Positions 15,353 to 23,218 of a stretch of DNA of 34,671 bases are shown here, piece after piece. Position numbers and translations under genes: made by a program. A model generated the notes under the pieces. The model saw only the letters and a program-made list of their open reading frames with translations. It was not told the origin of the DNA and searched no databases. The first letter of the stretch is position 1; every line of letters begins with the position of its first letter. Source of the DNA: an uncultured Clostridium sp. (lineage in GTDB: Bacteria > Bacillota > Clostridia > TANB77 > CAG-508); NCBI GenBank assembly GCA_946495905.1, contig CAMMEP010000003.1:1-34671 (forward strand), read 5' to 3'.

Positions 15353-16582
15353 CTATGCAACATCTTTAATTTTTATATTTCTAACATGTTCAATCTTATC
15401 CCAACTTGTATCACGTTTGAATAAACATTTAAAGTTAATTAAAATCCAAGAGCCTAAAAATATTGGATAACATAGTAATCCTTTTAGCATTGGTCTTATT
15501 GGTTTTTTATCTAATATCATAATAAGCAATGCTGTAAAAATTGGGAAAAGGAATGTTGGTATTAAATATCTTAGACAGTTAATAATTAAATCAATAGAAG
15601 TCATACCATTTGCTGCATATATAATAAAATTCAATACTAATAATACTAGTGTTAACACAAACATTGGTATACTTCCTAATATATAAAGTAATCCATCAAA
15701 ATTCATCATAGTTTTGTGTTCTTTTACTGCAGATGCAAGTGGTTTTGTATACTCTGTCATACATTGTATATGACCTACTGTCCATCTTGTTCTTTGCTTC
15801 CAAGATTGTTTAAATCCAACTGGTTGTTCATCATAAACAATGGCATCTGTTGCCCACCCCAGTCTTTTTCCTGTTATTATTCTTTTTAATGAAAACTCAA
15901 TGTCTTCTGTTAATGTCTTTGTATTCCATCCTTCTGGTTTAATAACATCAAACTTGACCATAAAACCAGTACCATTGATTAATGGGGATAGTCCCAAATT
16001 ATATCTTGCCAAATGATAGAATCGGTTCATTGTCCAATAAAATAATGCATATCCTGCGGATACCCAACTATCGGTTGGATTTTTAATATCACGATATCCT
16101 TGCACTACTTCTTCCCCTTGGCAAAGCTTTTTATTCATTGCTTTTAAGAAATTTTTATCTACAATATTATCTGCATCAAAAATACAGAAAGCATCATAAT
16201 CTGCATCTTCTTCAATTTTTTTGTTTAAGAACCATTGCAAAGCATAACCTTTTGTTTTATGTTCTTCATCAAATCTTTCCATTACAATAGCACCATGTTC
16301 TCTTGCAATTTCTGCTGTACGATCAGTGCAGTTATCCGCAATAACGTATATATCATAAAAGTCTTTTGGATAGTCCTGATTTTTTAAACTTTCTATTAAA
16401 GCTTCTATTACATTTTCCTCATTATGAGCAGGCACAATAGCCATAAATTTATTTGTTTTCTCTTCTAAGATAGGTTTATCCTTTAATTTTACAAGTGAGC
16501 ATATACTTATAATTAATTGATACCCCCAAAATATTGTTAATAACCATACAAGTGCTTGCTGAATCATAAATAAATAATCCAT
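15353..16582 (-). CDS. Membrane glycosyltransferase family 2 (processive type)
   Basis: A 409-aa GT2 enzyme. An N-terminal membrane helix (about 5-30) is followed by the GT-A core: MAIVPAHNEENV, VIADNCTDRT, the DxD equivalent FDADN, NGTGFMVK, TEDIEFSLK and the processive signature QRTRW. Three or four C-terminal membrane helices follow. This set (D, DxD, ED, QxxRW) matches cellulose/hyaluronan-synthase-like enzymes. It has its own terminator, so it is a separate unit from the downstream hydrolase/acyltransferase genes, although a shared role in a surface glycan is plausible. The product is unknown. Confidence 0.9.
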   Translation of the reverse strand: MDYLFMIQQALVWLLTIFWGYQLIISICSLVKLKDKPILEEKTNKFMAIVPAHNEENVIEALIESLKNQDYPKDFYDIYVIADNCTDRTAEIAREHGAIVMERFDEEHKTKGYALQWFLNKKIEEDADYDAFCIFDADNIVDKNFLKAMNKKLCQGEEVVQGYRDIKNPTDSWVSAGYALFYWTMNRFYHLARYNLGLSPLINGTGFMVKFDVIKPEGWNTKTLTEDIEFSLKRIITGKRLGWATDAIVYDEQPVGFKQSWKQRTRWTVGHIQCMTEYTKPLASAVKEHKTMMNFDGLLYILGSIPMFVLTLVLLVLNFIIYAANGMTSIDLIINCLRYLIPTFLFPIFTALLIMILDKKPIRPMLKGLLCYPIFLGSWILINFKCLFKRDTSWDKIEHVRNIKIKDVA

Positions 16583-16767
16583 TTTTTTCTCCTTTTAAAA
16601 TATCTTATATTCATATTATGCACTTTATCTATGTTTGTATTACTTTTTTATGTGTATATTTTCACACATTATATATTATACTATTTTATAACAAATTTTG
16701 CAACTTTTTTTTAAAATTTCGTAATTTAACCTCTTTATTACTATTTACGGTTATTTTGGGTTGAAGC

Positions 16768-16902
16768 AATGTATATTTTAAGTTTATGTTGAAGCGCTTA
16801 AGGTGGGGACCGACAAGCTTACAAAGTGTTTAACGAACTTTAGTGAGTTAATACACTTTGTGCGATGTTGGGGGCCGAAAACATAAAATTAAAATATACA
16901 TT
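16768..16902. repeat. Covarying palindromic element, copy A
   Basis: Outer arms of 23 bases (16768-16790 and 16880-16902) pair with one mismatch. They enclose a core shared with the copy at 21879-22031: GCTTAAGGTGGGGACCGACA on the left, CGATGTTGGGGGCCG on the right, and between them a hairpin ACAAAGTGT/ACACTTTGT. The second copy has ACAAACTGT/ACAGTTTGT there, a compensatory change. It lies 28 bases past the fmt stop and fills the middle of the 348-base gap 16583-16930. No gene is seen in that gap. Confidence 0.75.
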
Positions 16903-16930
16903 TTATAATAAGCTGTAAATTGTAAAGGAA

Positions 16931-17917
16931 CTAAGCAAATATGCTTCCTACTTCTATGCTATTTCCTCTTAAGAAATCATTTATGCTCATTTTTTTCGCA
17001 TTTTCCCCTTGTATTTCAAGGACTTTAATAATTCCATCTTTTGCTTTTATATACAATCCTTTTTTTGCATCTGAAAATAGGACCGTTCCTGGTTCTATAT
17101 TTGGCATTTTATATTCATACTCTATTAGTTCTGGATATTCTTGTTCTAGTTCTTTTTCTGATAGAACATCTACTTTCCAAAATTTTATTTTTTTATCATT
17201 TAAATAACTGAATGCTCCCATGATTGGATTTAAGCCTCTTACCAAGTTTTTAATTTCAGAAGCAGTTTTATTTTCCCAATCTATTTTTGACATATTTTTA
17301 TCTAGCATTGGTGCTAAGGTAAATTCTTCTGGTTGTTTTTCTCGTGGTGCTTCTCCTTTTTCAATTAATTGCAATGTTTCTACAAGCAAATTGCCACCTA
17401 TCACAGCAAGTCTATCCCATAGTTCTCCTGTTGTTTCATCTTTTCCTATTTCTACTTCTTCTTTTAAAATCATATCTCCTGTGTCCATTCCTTCATCCAT
17501 ATACATTGTTGTAATCCCAGTAGTTTTATCTCCATTTAGTACTGCCCATTGGATTGGCGCTGCTCCTCTATATTTAGGAAGTAAGGAAGCATGTACATTG
17601 ATGCAACCAAGTTTTGGAATCTCTAGCAATTCTTTTGGAAGAATTTTCCCATAAGCAACTACACATATTACATCAGGATTTATTTTCTTTATTTCTTCAA
17701 TAAATTCCACATTGTTTCTTACTTTTTGTGGCTGAAAAATAGTTAAATTCTTTTCTTCTGCAAATTGCTTTACAGGAGAAGGAATCATTTTCATTCCTCT
17801 TCCTTTTGGTTTGTCCATATTTGTTACAACCGCCTCTATCTTATAACCTGCTTCATACACTTTTTTCAGTGATTCTGCTGCAAAATCTGGTGTTCCCATA
17901 AAAACTATTCTAAGCAT
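16931..17917 (-). CDS. fmt: Methionyl-tRNA formyltransferase
   Basis: Formylates initiator Met-tRNA using 10-formyl-tetrahydrofolate. 328 aa, slightly above the usual 310-320. N-terminus MLRIVFMGTPDFA; formyl-donor and catalytic segments NVHASLLPKYRGAAPIQWA (catalytic Asn-His) and GITTMYMDEGMDTGD; the C-terminal tRNA-binding domain starts near residue 205. The start follows AAGGAGGCTATAAGA, 13 bases after the def stop, so def and fmt are co-transcribed, as in most bacteria where the deformylase undoes this modification. Confidence 0.97.
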   Translation of the reverse strand: MLRIVFMGTPDFAAESLKKVYEAGYKIEAVVTNMDKPKGRGMKMIPSPVKQFAEEKNLTIFQPQKVRNNVEFIEEIKKINPDVICVVAYGKILPKELLEIPKLGCINVHASLLPKYRGAAPIQWAVLNGDKTTGITTMYMDEGMDTGDMILKEEVEIGKDETTGELWDRLAVIGGNLLVETLQLIEKGEAPREKQPEEFTLAPMLDKNMSKIDWENKTASEIKNLVRGLNPIMGAFSYLNDKKIKFWKVDVLSEKELEQEYPELIEYEYKMPNIEPGTVLFSDAKKGLYIKAKDGIIKVLEIQGENAKKMSINDFLRGNSIEVGSIFA

Positions 17918-17930
17918 TCTTATAGCCTCC

Positions 17931-18410
17931 TTAATCTTCTTTTGGCTCTACATATTCTAATGTGCCAGGTATCATATTATCCACAAATAAAATTCCGTCT
18001 AAATGATCTACTTCGTGGCATATTGCTTGTGCGAGCAATCCTTTTGCCTTAATTTTTATTTTTTCTCCATTCTCGTTTAAAGCCTCTGCCACAATTTCTT
18101 CTGGTCTTACCATTTTTGCATATTGATTTGGAAAACTTAAGCATCCTTCTTCTACTTCTTGTTTTCCTTTTTCTTTTATAATGACTGGGTTCACTAATTT
18201 TAAAGGCTCATTTCCATCATATAAATCGATTACAACAACTCTTTTTAAAATCCCCACTTGTGGAGCAGCAAGGCCCACTCCATTATATTTATGCATTGTC
18301 TCTAACATATCTTCTAATAGTTCTCTTATTTTGTCATCTACTACTTCAACTACTCTAGACTTCTTTCTTAAAATTTCGTCTCCGTTTTGTCTTATTTCTC
18401 TTATTGCCAC
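17931..18410 (-). CDS. def: Peptide deformylase
   Basis: Removes the N-formyl group from new proteins. All three metal-site motifs are present: GVGLAAPQVG, EGCLSFP and the HExxH motif in CHEVDHLDG. The start is the GTG at 18410, preceded by AAGGAGGTAAGAAAG, giving VAIREIRQNGD and a normal 159 aa. A longer in-frame extension to 18491 runs into a REP-like repeat and has no ribosome binding site, so it is rejected. It is followed by fmt 13 bases later. The REP-like repeat separates it from priA. Confidence 0.95.
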   Translation of the reverse strand: MAIREIRQNGDEILRKKSRVVEVVDDKIRELLEDMLETMHKYNGVGLAAPQVGILKRVVVIDLYDGNEPLKLVNPVIIKEKGKQEVEEGCLSFPNQYAKMVRPEEIVAEALNENGEKIKIKAKGLLAQAICHEVDHLDGILFVDNMIPGTLEYVEPKED

Positions 18411-18430
18411 CTTTCTTACCTCCTTCTTTC

Positions 18431-18523
18431 TAATTGGGGACAGGCTTTTTTGTCCGAATTTTCCTAATTGGGGACTGTCCCCTTTTAGCACCCTTTTAGG
18501 AAGGTCTGTCCCTATAACGACAT
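18431..18523. repeat. REP-like palindromic repeat, copy 2 (priA/def junction)
   Basis: GGGGACAGGC, a self-complementary GGGGACTGTCCCC and AAGGTCTGTCCC in succession. The inverted 16-mer GTCGTTATAGGGACAG is shared with 1489-1504. The repeat supplies the last codons and the TAG stop of priA (18512-18514) and ends about 10 bases before the def ribosome binding site, so it appears to have inserted exactly between the two genes. Confidence 0.75.
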
Positions 18524-20747
18524 AATTGCTATTCTTGTGCTTTTTTTCTTTAGTTTATAGTATTCTTCTATAACATCGTTCATTAAGTCTATGATTTCTT
18601 CTGAGAATTTACATTTTACTAAAATTCTCCATCGGTATTTATTTTTTATTTTGTCAATTGGTGCTGGAAGTGCTCTATATAGTATGATACCTATATTTTC
18701 TTTTATTACTCTATTTTTTAAATAGGCATGCATTTTTTCTGCCACTGAAATTACTTCTTTTTCATTTTCTGAAGTAAATCCAATTACTATTATATCGCAA
18801 AATGGTGGATATTTCAATTGTTTTCGTAAAGATATCTCGGTATGATAGAATAGACTATAATCTTGTTTTTTGGCACATTCAATACTAAAGTTGTCTGGAT
18901 TATAGGTCTGGATTATAACTCTTCCTTTGTCTTTTCCTCTTCCTGCTCTTCCTGCTACTTGTGTTAGTATTTGAAAAGTTCTTTCATTTGCTCTAAAGTC
19001 ATCTATATTTAAGCTTCCATCTGCTGCAATAACTCCAACCAGTGTTACATTGGGAAAATGGTGTCCCTTTACTACCATCTGTGTTCCAATTAAGATATCT
19101 ATATTGTCGTTTTTAAATGTTTCTAATATTTGTTCATGCGAGTTTTTCTTAGTTACTGTATCGATATCCATCCTTATGGTACTAGCTTCTGGGAATAGTT
19201 TATTAATTTCATATTCTAGTTTTTGTGTTCCTGTTCCAAAGTATCGTATTTGATTACTTCCACATTCTGGACATGTTGTTACTACTTTTTCTTCATATCC
19301 ACAATAATGGCATTTTAGTTTATTGGTATTAAAATGATACGTTAAGTTTATATTACAATTCTTACATTTTACAGTATAGCCACAATTTCTACACATCACA
19401 AAAGTTGAAAATCCTCTTCTGTTTAAGTATAAAATAGTTTGTTTTTTATCTTTCAAGTTTTTTTCTATTTCTTCATAAAGTCTAGTACTAATCATGGATT
19501 TATTTCCTTTTGCTAGTTCTTCTCTTAAGTCAATTATTTCGATGCTTGGCAATTCTGCTTCATTTGCTCTTTTAGTTAATTCTAAAAGCATTATTTCTTC
19601 TTTTTGTGCTTTATAATAGGTTTCTATGTCTGGTGTGGCACTCCCTAATACTAATGGTACATTAGCAGATTTACATCTGTATCTTGCTATTTCTTTTGCA
19701 TCATACCTTGGTGCCATTTCGGATTGATATGAACCATCGTGTTCTTCATCAATAATAACAATTCCTAAGTCTTGTACTGGTGCGAAAATAGCGGAACGTG
19801 CTCCGATAATTATTTTTGCTTTTCCCTCATTTATTTTATGCCATTGGTCATATCTTTCTCCTACCGATAATTTACTATGTAATACTGCAATTTGTTCTTT
19901 TCCAAACCTTGCAATAAATCGGTTTACCGTTTGTGGGGTTAGTGATATTTCTGGTACTAATAATATACTAGATTTGTGTTCTTTTAGTGTCTTTTCTATT
20001 AATTGTAAATACACTTCTGTCTTTCCGTGAACCGGTTACTCCAAATAATAAAAATTCTGAAAATAACATATCATCCATGGAATCGCAAATAGCATCAAAG
20101 GCTTTTTGTTGTTCATCAGTTAGTTGTAATTTTTCTGTTCTTTCTATCTCTTTATCTTCAAATGGGTCTCTTTCAATCTTTTTCTCTACTATTTCTAAAT
20201 ATCCATTTTTGCATAAGGTATTTACTACTGCTCTAGAACTATCTGCAAACATTTCAATATCAGATACTAAAGAATCACCATTTTGCATAATAAATCTTAG
20301 TGTTCTAATCTGCTTTTCTGATTTTAATTTTCCATTTTCAATGTCAAACTCAATTTCATCTTCGTCCTTTTTTAGAGTAATAAAATTCGCATTTTTTTCT
20401 TTCACTCTATTAGTATTTACTTTTGACGTAGTTCCTGGTGGCAACATAAGTTTTAGACAATCTGCAATATTACAAAAATACCTTCTTGCCATCCATTTTG
20501 CAAGTTCTATTCTACTTTCATCCAAATATTTTTCTTCTATTCTAGCTATTTCTTTTACTTCATATTCTGTACTTTCTTTTATATTTACAATAAAACCTTC
20601 TTCTAAAGATTTCATTCTTCCAAATGGTACTAATACTCTTGCTCCAATTAATTCGAGTTCTTTATTTTCATATTCTTCTGGTATTTTATAGTCAAATGTT
20701 TTATTTAGATTTTTTACATTACTTTGTATTATTACTTCTGCTATCAT
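18512..20747 (-). pseudogene. priA: Primosomal protein N' (PriA), broken by a one-base frameshift
   Basis: PriA is the 3'-to-5' helicase that restarts stalled replication forks. The N-terminal half (from ATG 20747) starts MIAEVIIQSNVKNLNKTFDY and reads to FLLFGVTGS; the C-terminal half resumes at KTEVYLQLIEKTLKEHKSS. Between them GGTTCACGGAAAGACAGAAG has one extra base (about 20027) that splits the Walker A GVTGSGKTE. Everything else is intact: DEEHDGSY helicase motif, the eight-Cys zinc region (CRNCGYTVKCKNC, CHYCGYEE, CPECGS), and GRGKDKGRV. Read literally, neither half would be a helicase; a sequencing error is quite possible. The stop codon lies within a REP-like repeat. The gene precedes def and fmt as in other Bacillota. 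Confidence 0.9.
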
Positions 20748-20802
20748 GCTTTCTCCTTTAATTTTTGCCTATAAGTATTTCGTTACTATTCATAGTTATT
20801 TG

Positions 20803-20826
20803 TCGTAGTAATGTATATTACTACGA
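20803..20826. repeat. Perfect palindrome upstream of priA
   Basis: TCGTAGTAAT-GTAT-ATTACTACGA, 10-bp arms, 56 bases upstream of the priA start. It could be an operator or a small hairpin in the leader; no repressor site is recognised. Confidence 0.45.
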
Positions 20827-20904
20827 TATATTAAAACAAGTTGTGACTTATAACAATATTTCTCTTATTATATCTTAAAAATAAAAAAAAAGCTAGCTAT
20901 TTTA

Positions 20905-20948
20905 CCATAGAAAAAAATCCAGAAACGAATCTGGATTTTTTTCTGTGG
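20905..20948 (-). terminator. Strong intrinsic terminator of the 71-aa gene
   Basis: A 19-bp stem with one G-T wobble: CCATAGAAAAAAATCCAGA against TCTGGATTTTTTTCTGTGG. Seven-A and seven-T runs are within the arms, so it can act in both directions. It lies 23 bases past the stop at 20972. Confidence 0.85.
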
Positions 20949-20971
20949 TGGAGGGAGAGATGATTAAGATT

Positions 20972-21187
20972 CTAATCTATGTATATGTCAAATTTTGGTA
21001 TAACTTTCATGTCATACAAGTTTTTTTGACTTAAAAAATCCGATAAATTTTCGATTTCATAAATCTCTCTTCCTCCTGTGTAAAGTATCAACTTTACACC
21101 GTCATTCAGAAACTCCTTTGCTAACTCCATATCTTCTACCCGGTTATAGTAATCAAGGTCTTTTGGTTCAAGAGCAAGCATTCTCAT
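20972..21187 (-). CDS. 71-aa hypothetical protein (orphan cassette)
   Basis: A small protein, MRMLALEPKDLDYYNRVEDM..., rich in charged and aromatic residues, ending KFDIYID. The ATG follows AAGGAGGTGCAGAA. The gene has a perfect-consensus promoter and its own strong terminator, so it is an independent unit placed in the middle of the gmk-priA interval. No family recognised and no membrane segment. Confidence 0.7.
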   Translation of the reverse strand: MRMLALEPKDLDYYNRVEDMELAKEFLNDGVKLILYTGGREIYEIENLSDFLSQKNLYDMKVIPKFDIYID

Positions 21188-21257
21188 TTCTGCACCTCCT
21201 TGGTTGTGTCCTTATTCAAGAACTTTTATGAAACATAAACTTATTGGTACAATATAT

Positions 21258-21286
21258 ATTATACCCTTTTATTTAATTTATGTCAA
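21258..21286 (-). promoter_or_regulatory. Consensus promoter of the 71-aa gene
   Basis: Minus-strand TTGACA (21281-21286), 17-base spacer, TATAAT (21258-21263). Exact consensus in both hexamers. Confidence 0.85.
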
Positions 21287-21308
21287 TACCTTATGTTTGA
21301 TTTTGCAC

Positions 21309-21337
21309 TTGCTTTTTTTGTAAAATTATGTTAATAT
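21309..21337 (+). promoter_or_regulatory. Probable promoter of the 127-aa gene
   Basis: Plus-strand TTGCTT (21309-21314), 17-base spacer, TAATAT (21332-21337), about 77 bases upstream of the start. Divergent from the 71-aa gene's promoter. Confidence 0.5.
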
Positions 21338-21413
21338 ATATATGTAACTTGTTGTTTTATTATTATATAAAATCCCTTTAATAAGGGTAAAAAAGTTATA
21401 GGAGGCAAACATT

Positions 21414-21797
21414 ATGATGTCAACAGCAACAGCAGTAAAGGTAGCAGAAAACAATCTAGTAATCGGCGGAAAAAAGATCTTTGGTTATACGCCAATGATA
21501 CCGCAGCAGAAAAAGCTGGAAAAACTTTTGAAAAAAGGTAATTGTACCCCAAGCGATATCCGCAACGCATTGCGGATTAACATGGTAATTGTCATTAAAG
21601 ACAATTACATTGAGTTCTGGCGCATTGACGGCACAAACATGATTCGTTCAGATGCGGCAATGCCGAAGCTTGACGAGATTATGGCAATGGATATTTCTAG
21701 CGATGAAAAAGCTAGATATATTCAGGGTACAACGGGGCATTTAGCTCCAGTGTACATTGATCCTTTAGAATATACTATTCTATTTTCTAGATTTTAA
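21414..21797 (+). CDS. 127-aa hypothetical protein, codon use unlike neighbours (orphan cassette)
   Basis: A protein of unknown family beginning MMSTATAVKVAENNLVIGGK, with FWRIDGTNMIRSDAAMPKLD in its middle. GGAGGCAAACATT precedes two in-frame ATGs (the second may be used). Codons such as GCG, CGC, CTG and ATC are frequent here and rare around it, pointing to acquisition from a less AT-rich source or to unusual selection. It is the only plus-strand gene between 1 and 25 kb, is divergent to the 71-aa gene, and has its own hairpin terminator. No motif seen for function. Confidence 0.75.
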   Translation: MMSTATAVKVAENNLVIGGKKIFGYTPMIPQQKKLEKLLKKGNCTPSDIRNALRINMVIVIKDNYIEFWRIDGTNMIRSDAAMPKLDEIMAMDISSDEKARYIQGTTGHLAPVYIDPLEYTILFSRF

Positions 21798-21812
21798 TCT
21801 GCAACCAATTTA

Positions 21813-21842
21813 AGAGGCAAATCCAGTTTTGGAATTGCCTCT
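21813..21842 (+). terminator. Terminator of the 127-aa gene
   Basis: AGAGGCAA-A-TCCA-GTT-TTGGA-A-TTGCCTCT forms a near-perfect stem 15 bases after the stop, followed by CCTTCTTTGTTATT on the plus strand. Confidence 0.7.
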
Positions 21843-21878
21843 CCTTCTTTGTTATTACTCACAGTTGGTTTTAAAAAA

Positions 21879-22031
21879 TCGGAACAATGCCTTTTTTTAA
21901 TTTTATGTTGGAGTGCTTAAGGTGGGGACCGACAAGTTTACAAACTGTTAAACGATATGTAAATAGCGTTTATACAGTTTGTACGATGTTGGGGGCCGGA
22001 AACATAAAATTAAAAAAAGGCATTGTTCCGA
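21879..22031. repeat. Covarying palindromic element, copy B
   Basis: A perfect 31-bp inverted repeat (21879-21909 with 22001-22031; inner end AATTTTATGTT) encloses the same core as the copy at 16768-16902: GCTTAAGGTGGGGACCGACA, hairpin ACAAACTGT/ACAGTTTGT, CGATGTTGGGGGCCG. The outermost arm sequence (TCGGAACAATGCC) is unique to this copy yet exactly complementary. It starts 81 bases past the plus-strand gene and lies 55 bases past the gmk stop. No open frame. Confidence 0.8.
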
Positions 22032-22086
22032 CAAAAAGTAACCGTGAATCGTACTCCTTCTTTATTGTATCGTAAAAATCTATTTT

Positions 22087-22662
22087 CTAAAATTCTGCTT
22101 CTTTTAGATTGTACTCATTTTTTATAATTTCCATAATGATATTTACTGTTTTTTCTAAGCTATTATTCTTTATTACATAATCATACATGCCTATTTTTGA
22201 TTCTTCATAATCAAATCTATTTAGACGCAATTGTATTTCTTTTAAGCTTGGCTTGTCTATTCTGTGTTCTAGTCTTTTTTGTAATTGTTCTTTTGGAACT
22301 CTTAAGAATATAGTTACTATTTTTACATCATCTTTTAGTATTTTTAGTAAATTTTCTACGCCATTTACTTCAATATCTTTTACAATTATTTTTCCATTTT
22401 CTATTTTTTCATTCATTAATTTTTTTGAGGTTCCATAATAATGCTCATGATGCACAGAATATTCATATAATTCGCCATCTTTTATCATTCTTTCAAATTC
22501 TTGTGTGTTTACAAAATTATATGTAACTCCTGGCACATCATTGGCTCTAGGAGCTCTATCTGTATAGGATGGTAAAGATTCTACATTTTCCATTTTTTCT
22601 ATTAATTGTTTTTTTATAGTATCTTTCCCTGCTCCTGATACTCCAGATAATAAAACTAACAT
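22087..22662 (-). CDS. gmk: Guanylate kinase
   Basis: Phosphorylates GMP to GDP. 191 aa. P-loop GVSGAGKDT near residues 7-15 (Asp where Lys-Thr/Ser is usual, a common variant position), GMP-binding SYTDRAPRANDVPGVTYNFV, HHEHYYGTS, VKDIEVNGVENL, and the LID RLEHRIDKPSLKEIQLRLNR. The start overlaps the last codons of rpoZ (AAGGTGAAGGTATG), so the two are co-translated. It is followed by the palindromic element at 21879-22031. Confidence 0.93.
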   Translation of the reverse strand: MLVLLSGVSGAGKDTIKKQLIEKMENVESLPSYTDRAPRANDVPGVTYNFVNTQEFERMIKDGELYEYSVHHEHYYGTSKKLMNEKIENGKIIVKDIEVNGVENLLKILKDDVKIVTIFLRVPKEQLQKRLEHRIDKPSLKEIQLRLNRFDYEESKIGMYDYVIKNNSLEKTVNIIMEIIKNEYNLKEAEF

Positions 22663-22844
22663 ACCTTCACCTTACCTTCTGCTATTTCATTTGCAGCGAT
22701 AGTAACTGGTGATTCTTCATCTACATCTGTTAATTTTTCTGCTCCGTCTGCAATTTGTCTAGCTCTTTTTGCTGTAACAACTACTAATTCAAATCTGTTA
22801 TCTACTTTTGTTAATAATTCCTTTACGGTTGGTTTTACCATCAT
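22656..22844 (-). CDS. rpoZ: RNA polymerase omega subunit
   Basis: 62 aa, about the usual 60-90. Begins MMVKPTVKELLTKVDNRFEL, with the signature VVVTAKRARQIADGAEKL that contacts the beta-prime C-terminus. Preceded by AAGGGGGAATTTAAAA. Overlaps gmk by seven bases. In most Bacillota gmk precedes rpoZ; here the order is reversed. Confidence 0.92.
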   Translation of the reverse strand: MMVKPTVKELLTKVDNRFELVVVTAKRARQIADGAEKLTDVDEESPVTIAANEIAEGKVKVC

Positions 22845-22881
22845 TTTTAAATTCCCCCTTGAAAAATTTTATTTTATATTT

Positions 22882-23157
22882 TTAGTTATCCTCTTCAGAA
22901 GTTATTTCTTCTTCTTTTCCTAACCTTCCCGCTACTGTTTCTGGTTGGATGGACGAAAGCACTACATGTCCTGAGTCCATAATAATAACCGCTCTTGTTT
23001 TTCTTCCATAAGTAGCATCTATGGCTGTTCCTTCGTCTTTTGCCTCCTGCACAATTCTTTTAATTGGTGCAGATTCTGGGCTTACAATAGCTATAATTCT
23101 ATTTGCTGAAACAATATTTCCAAATCCTATATTTATTAATTGCATAATTAATCTCAT
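22882..23157 (-). CDS. remA: RemA/DUF370 regulator
   Basis: 91 aa as drawn. [36 protein letters not shown] and [13 protein letters not shown] match RemA, a DNA-binding activator of extracellular matrix genes in Bacillus subtilis. There are two candidate starts: the ATG at 23157, very close to AAGGAAGGA, and the ATG at 23145 ([10 protein letters not shown]). Family length (about 89 aa) does not decide. It leads the remA-rpoZ-gmk set, as in many Bacillota. Its role in this organism is inferred only from homology. Confidence 0.9.
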   Translation of the reverse strand: MRLIMQLINIGFGNIVSANRIIAIVSPESAPIKRIVQEAKDEGTAIDATYGRKTRAVIIMDSGHVVLSSIQPETVAGRLGKEEEITSEEDN

Positions 23158-23218
23158 TCCTTCCTTAAGGCATACGTTTAAGTAAAATTATTTTACTTTA
23201 CCTCTAATTATTAATTTT

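Noticed and set aside
19987-20691. 234-aa plus-strand frame opposite priA
   Set aside because: Mirrors the PriA N-terminal half; composition and lack of a ribosome binding site mark it as a shadow.
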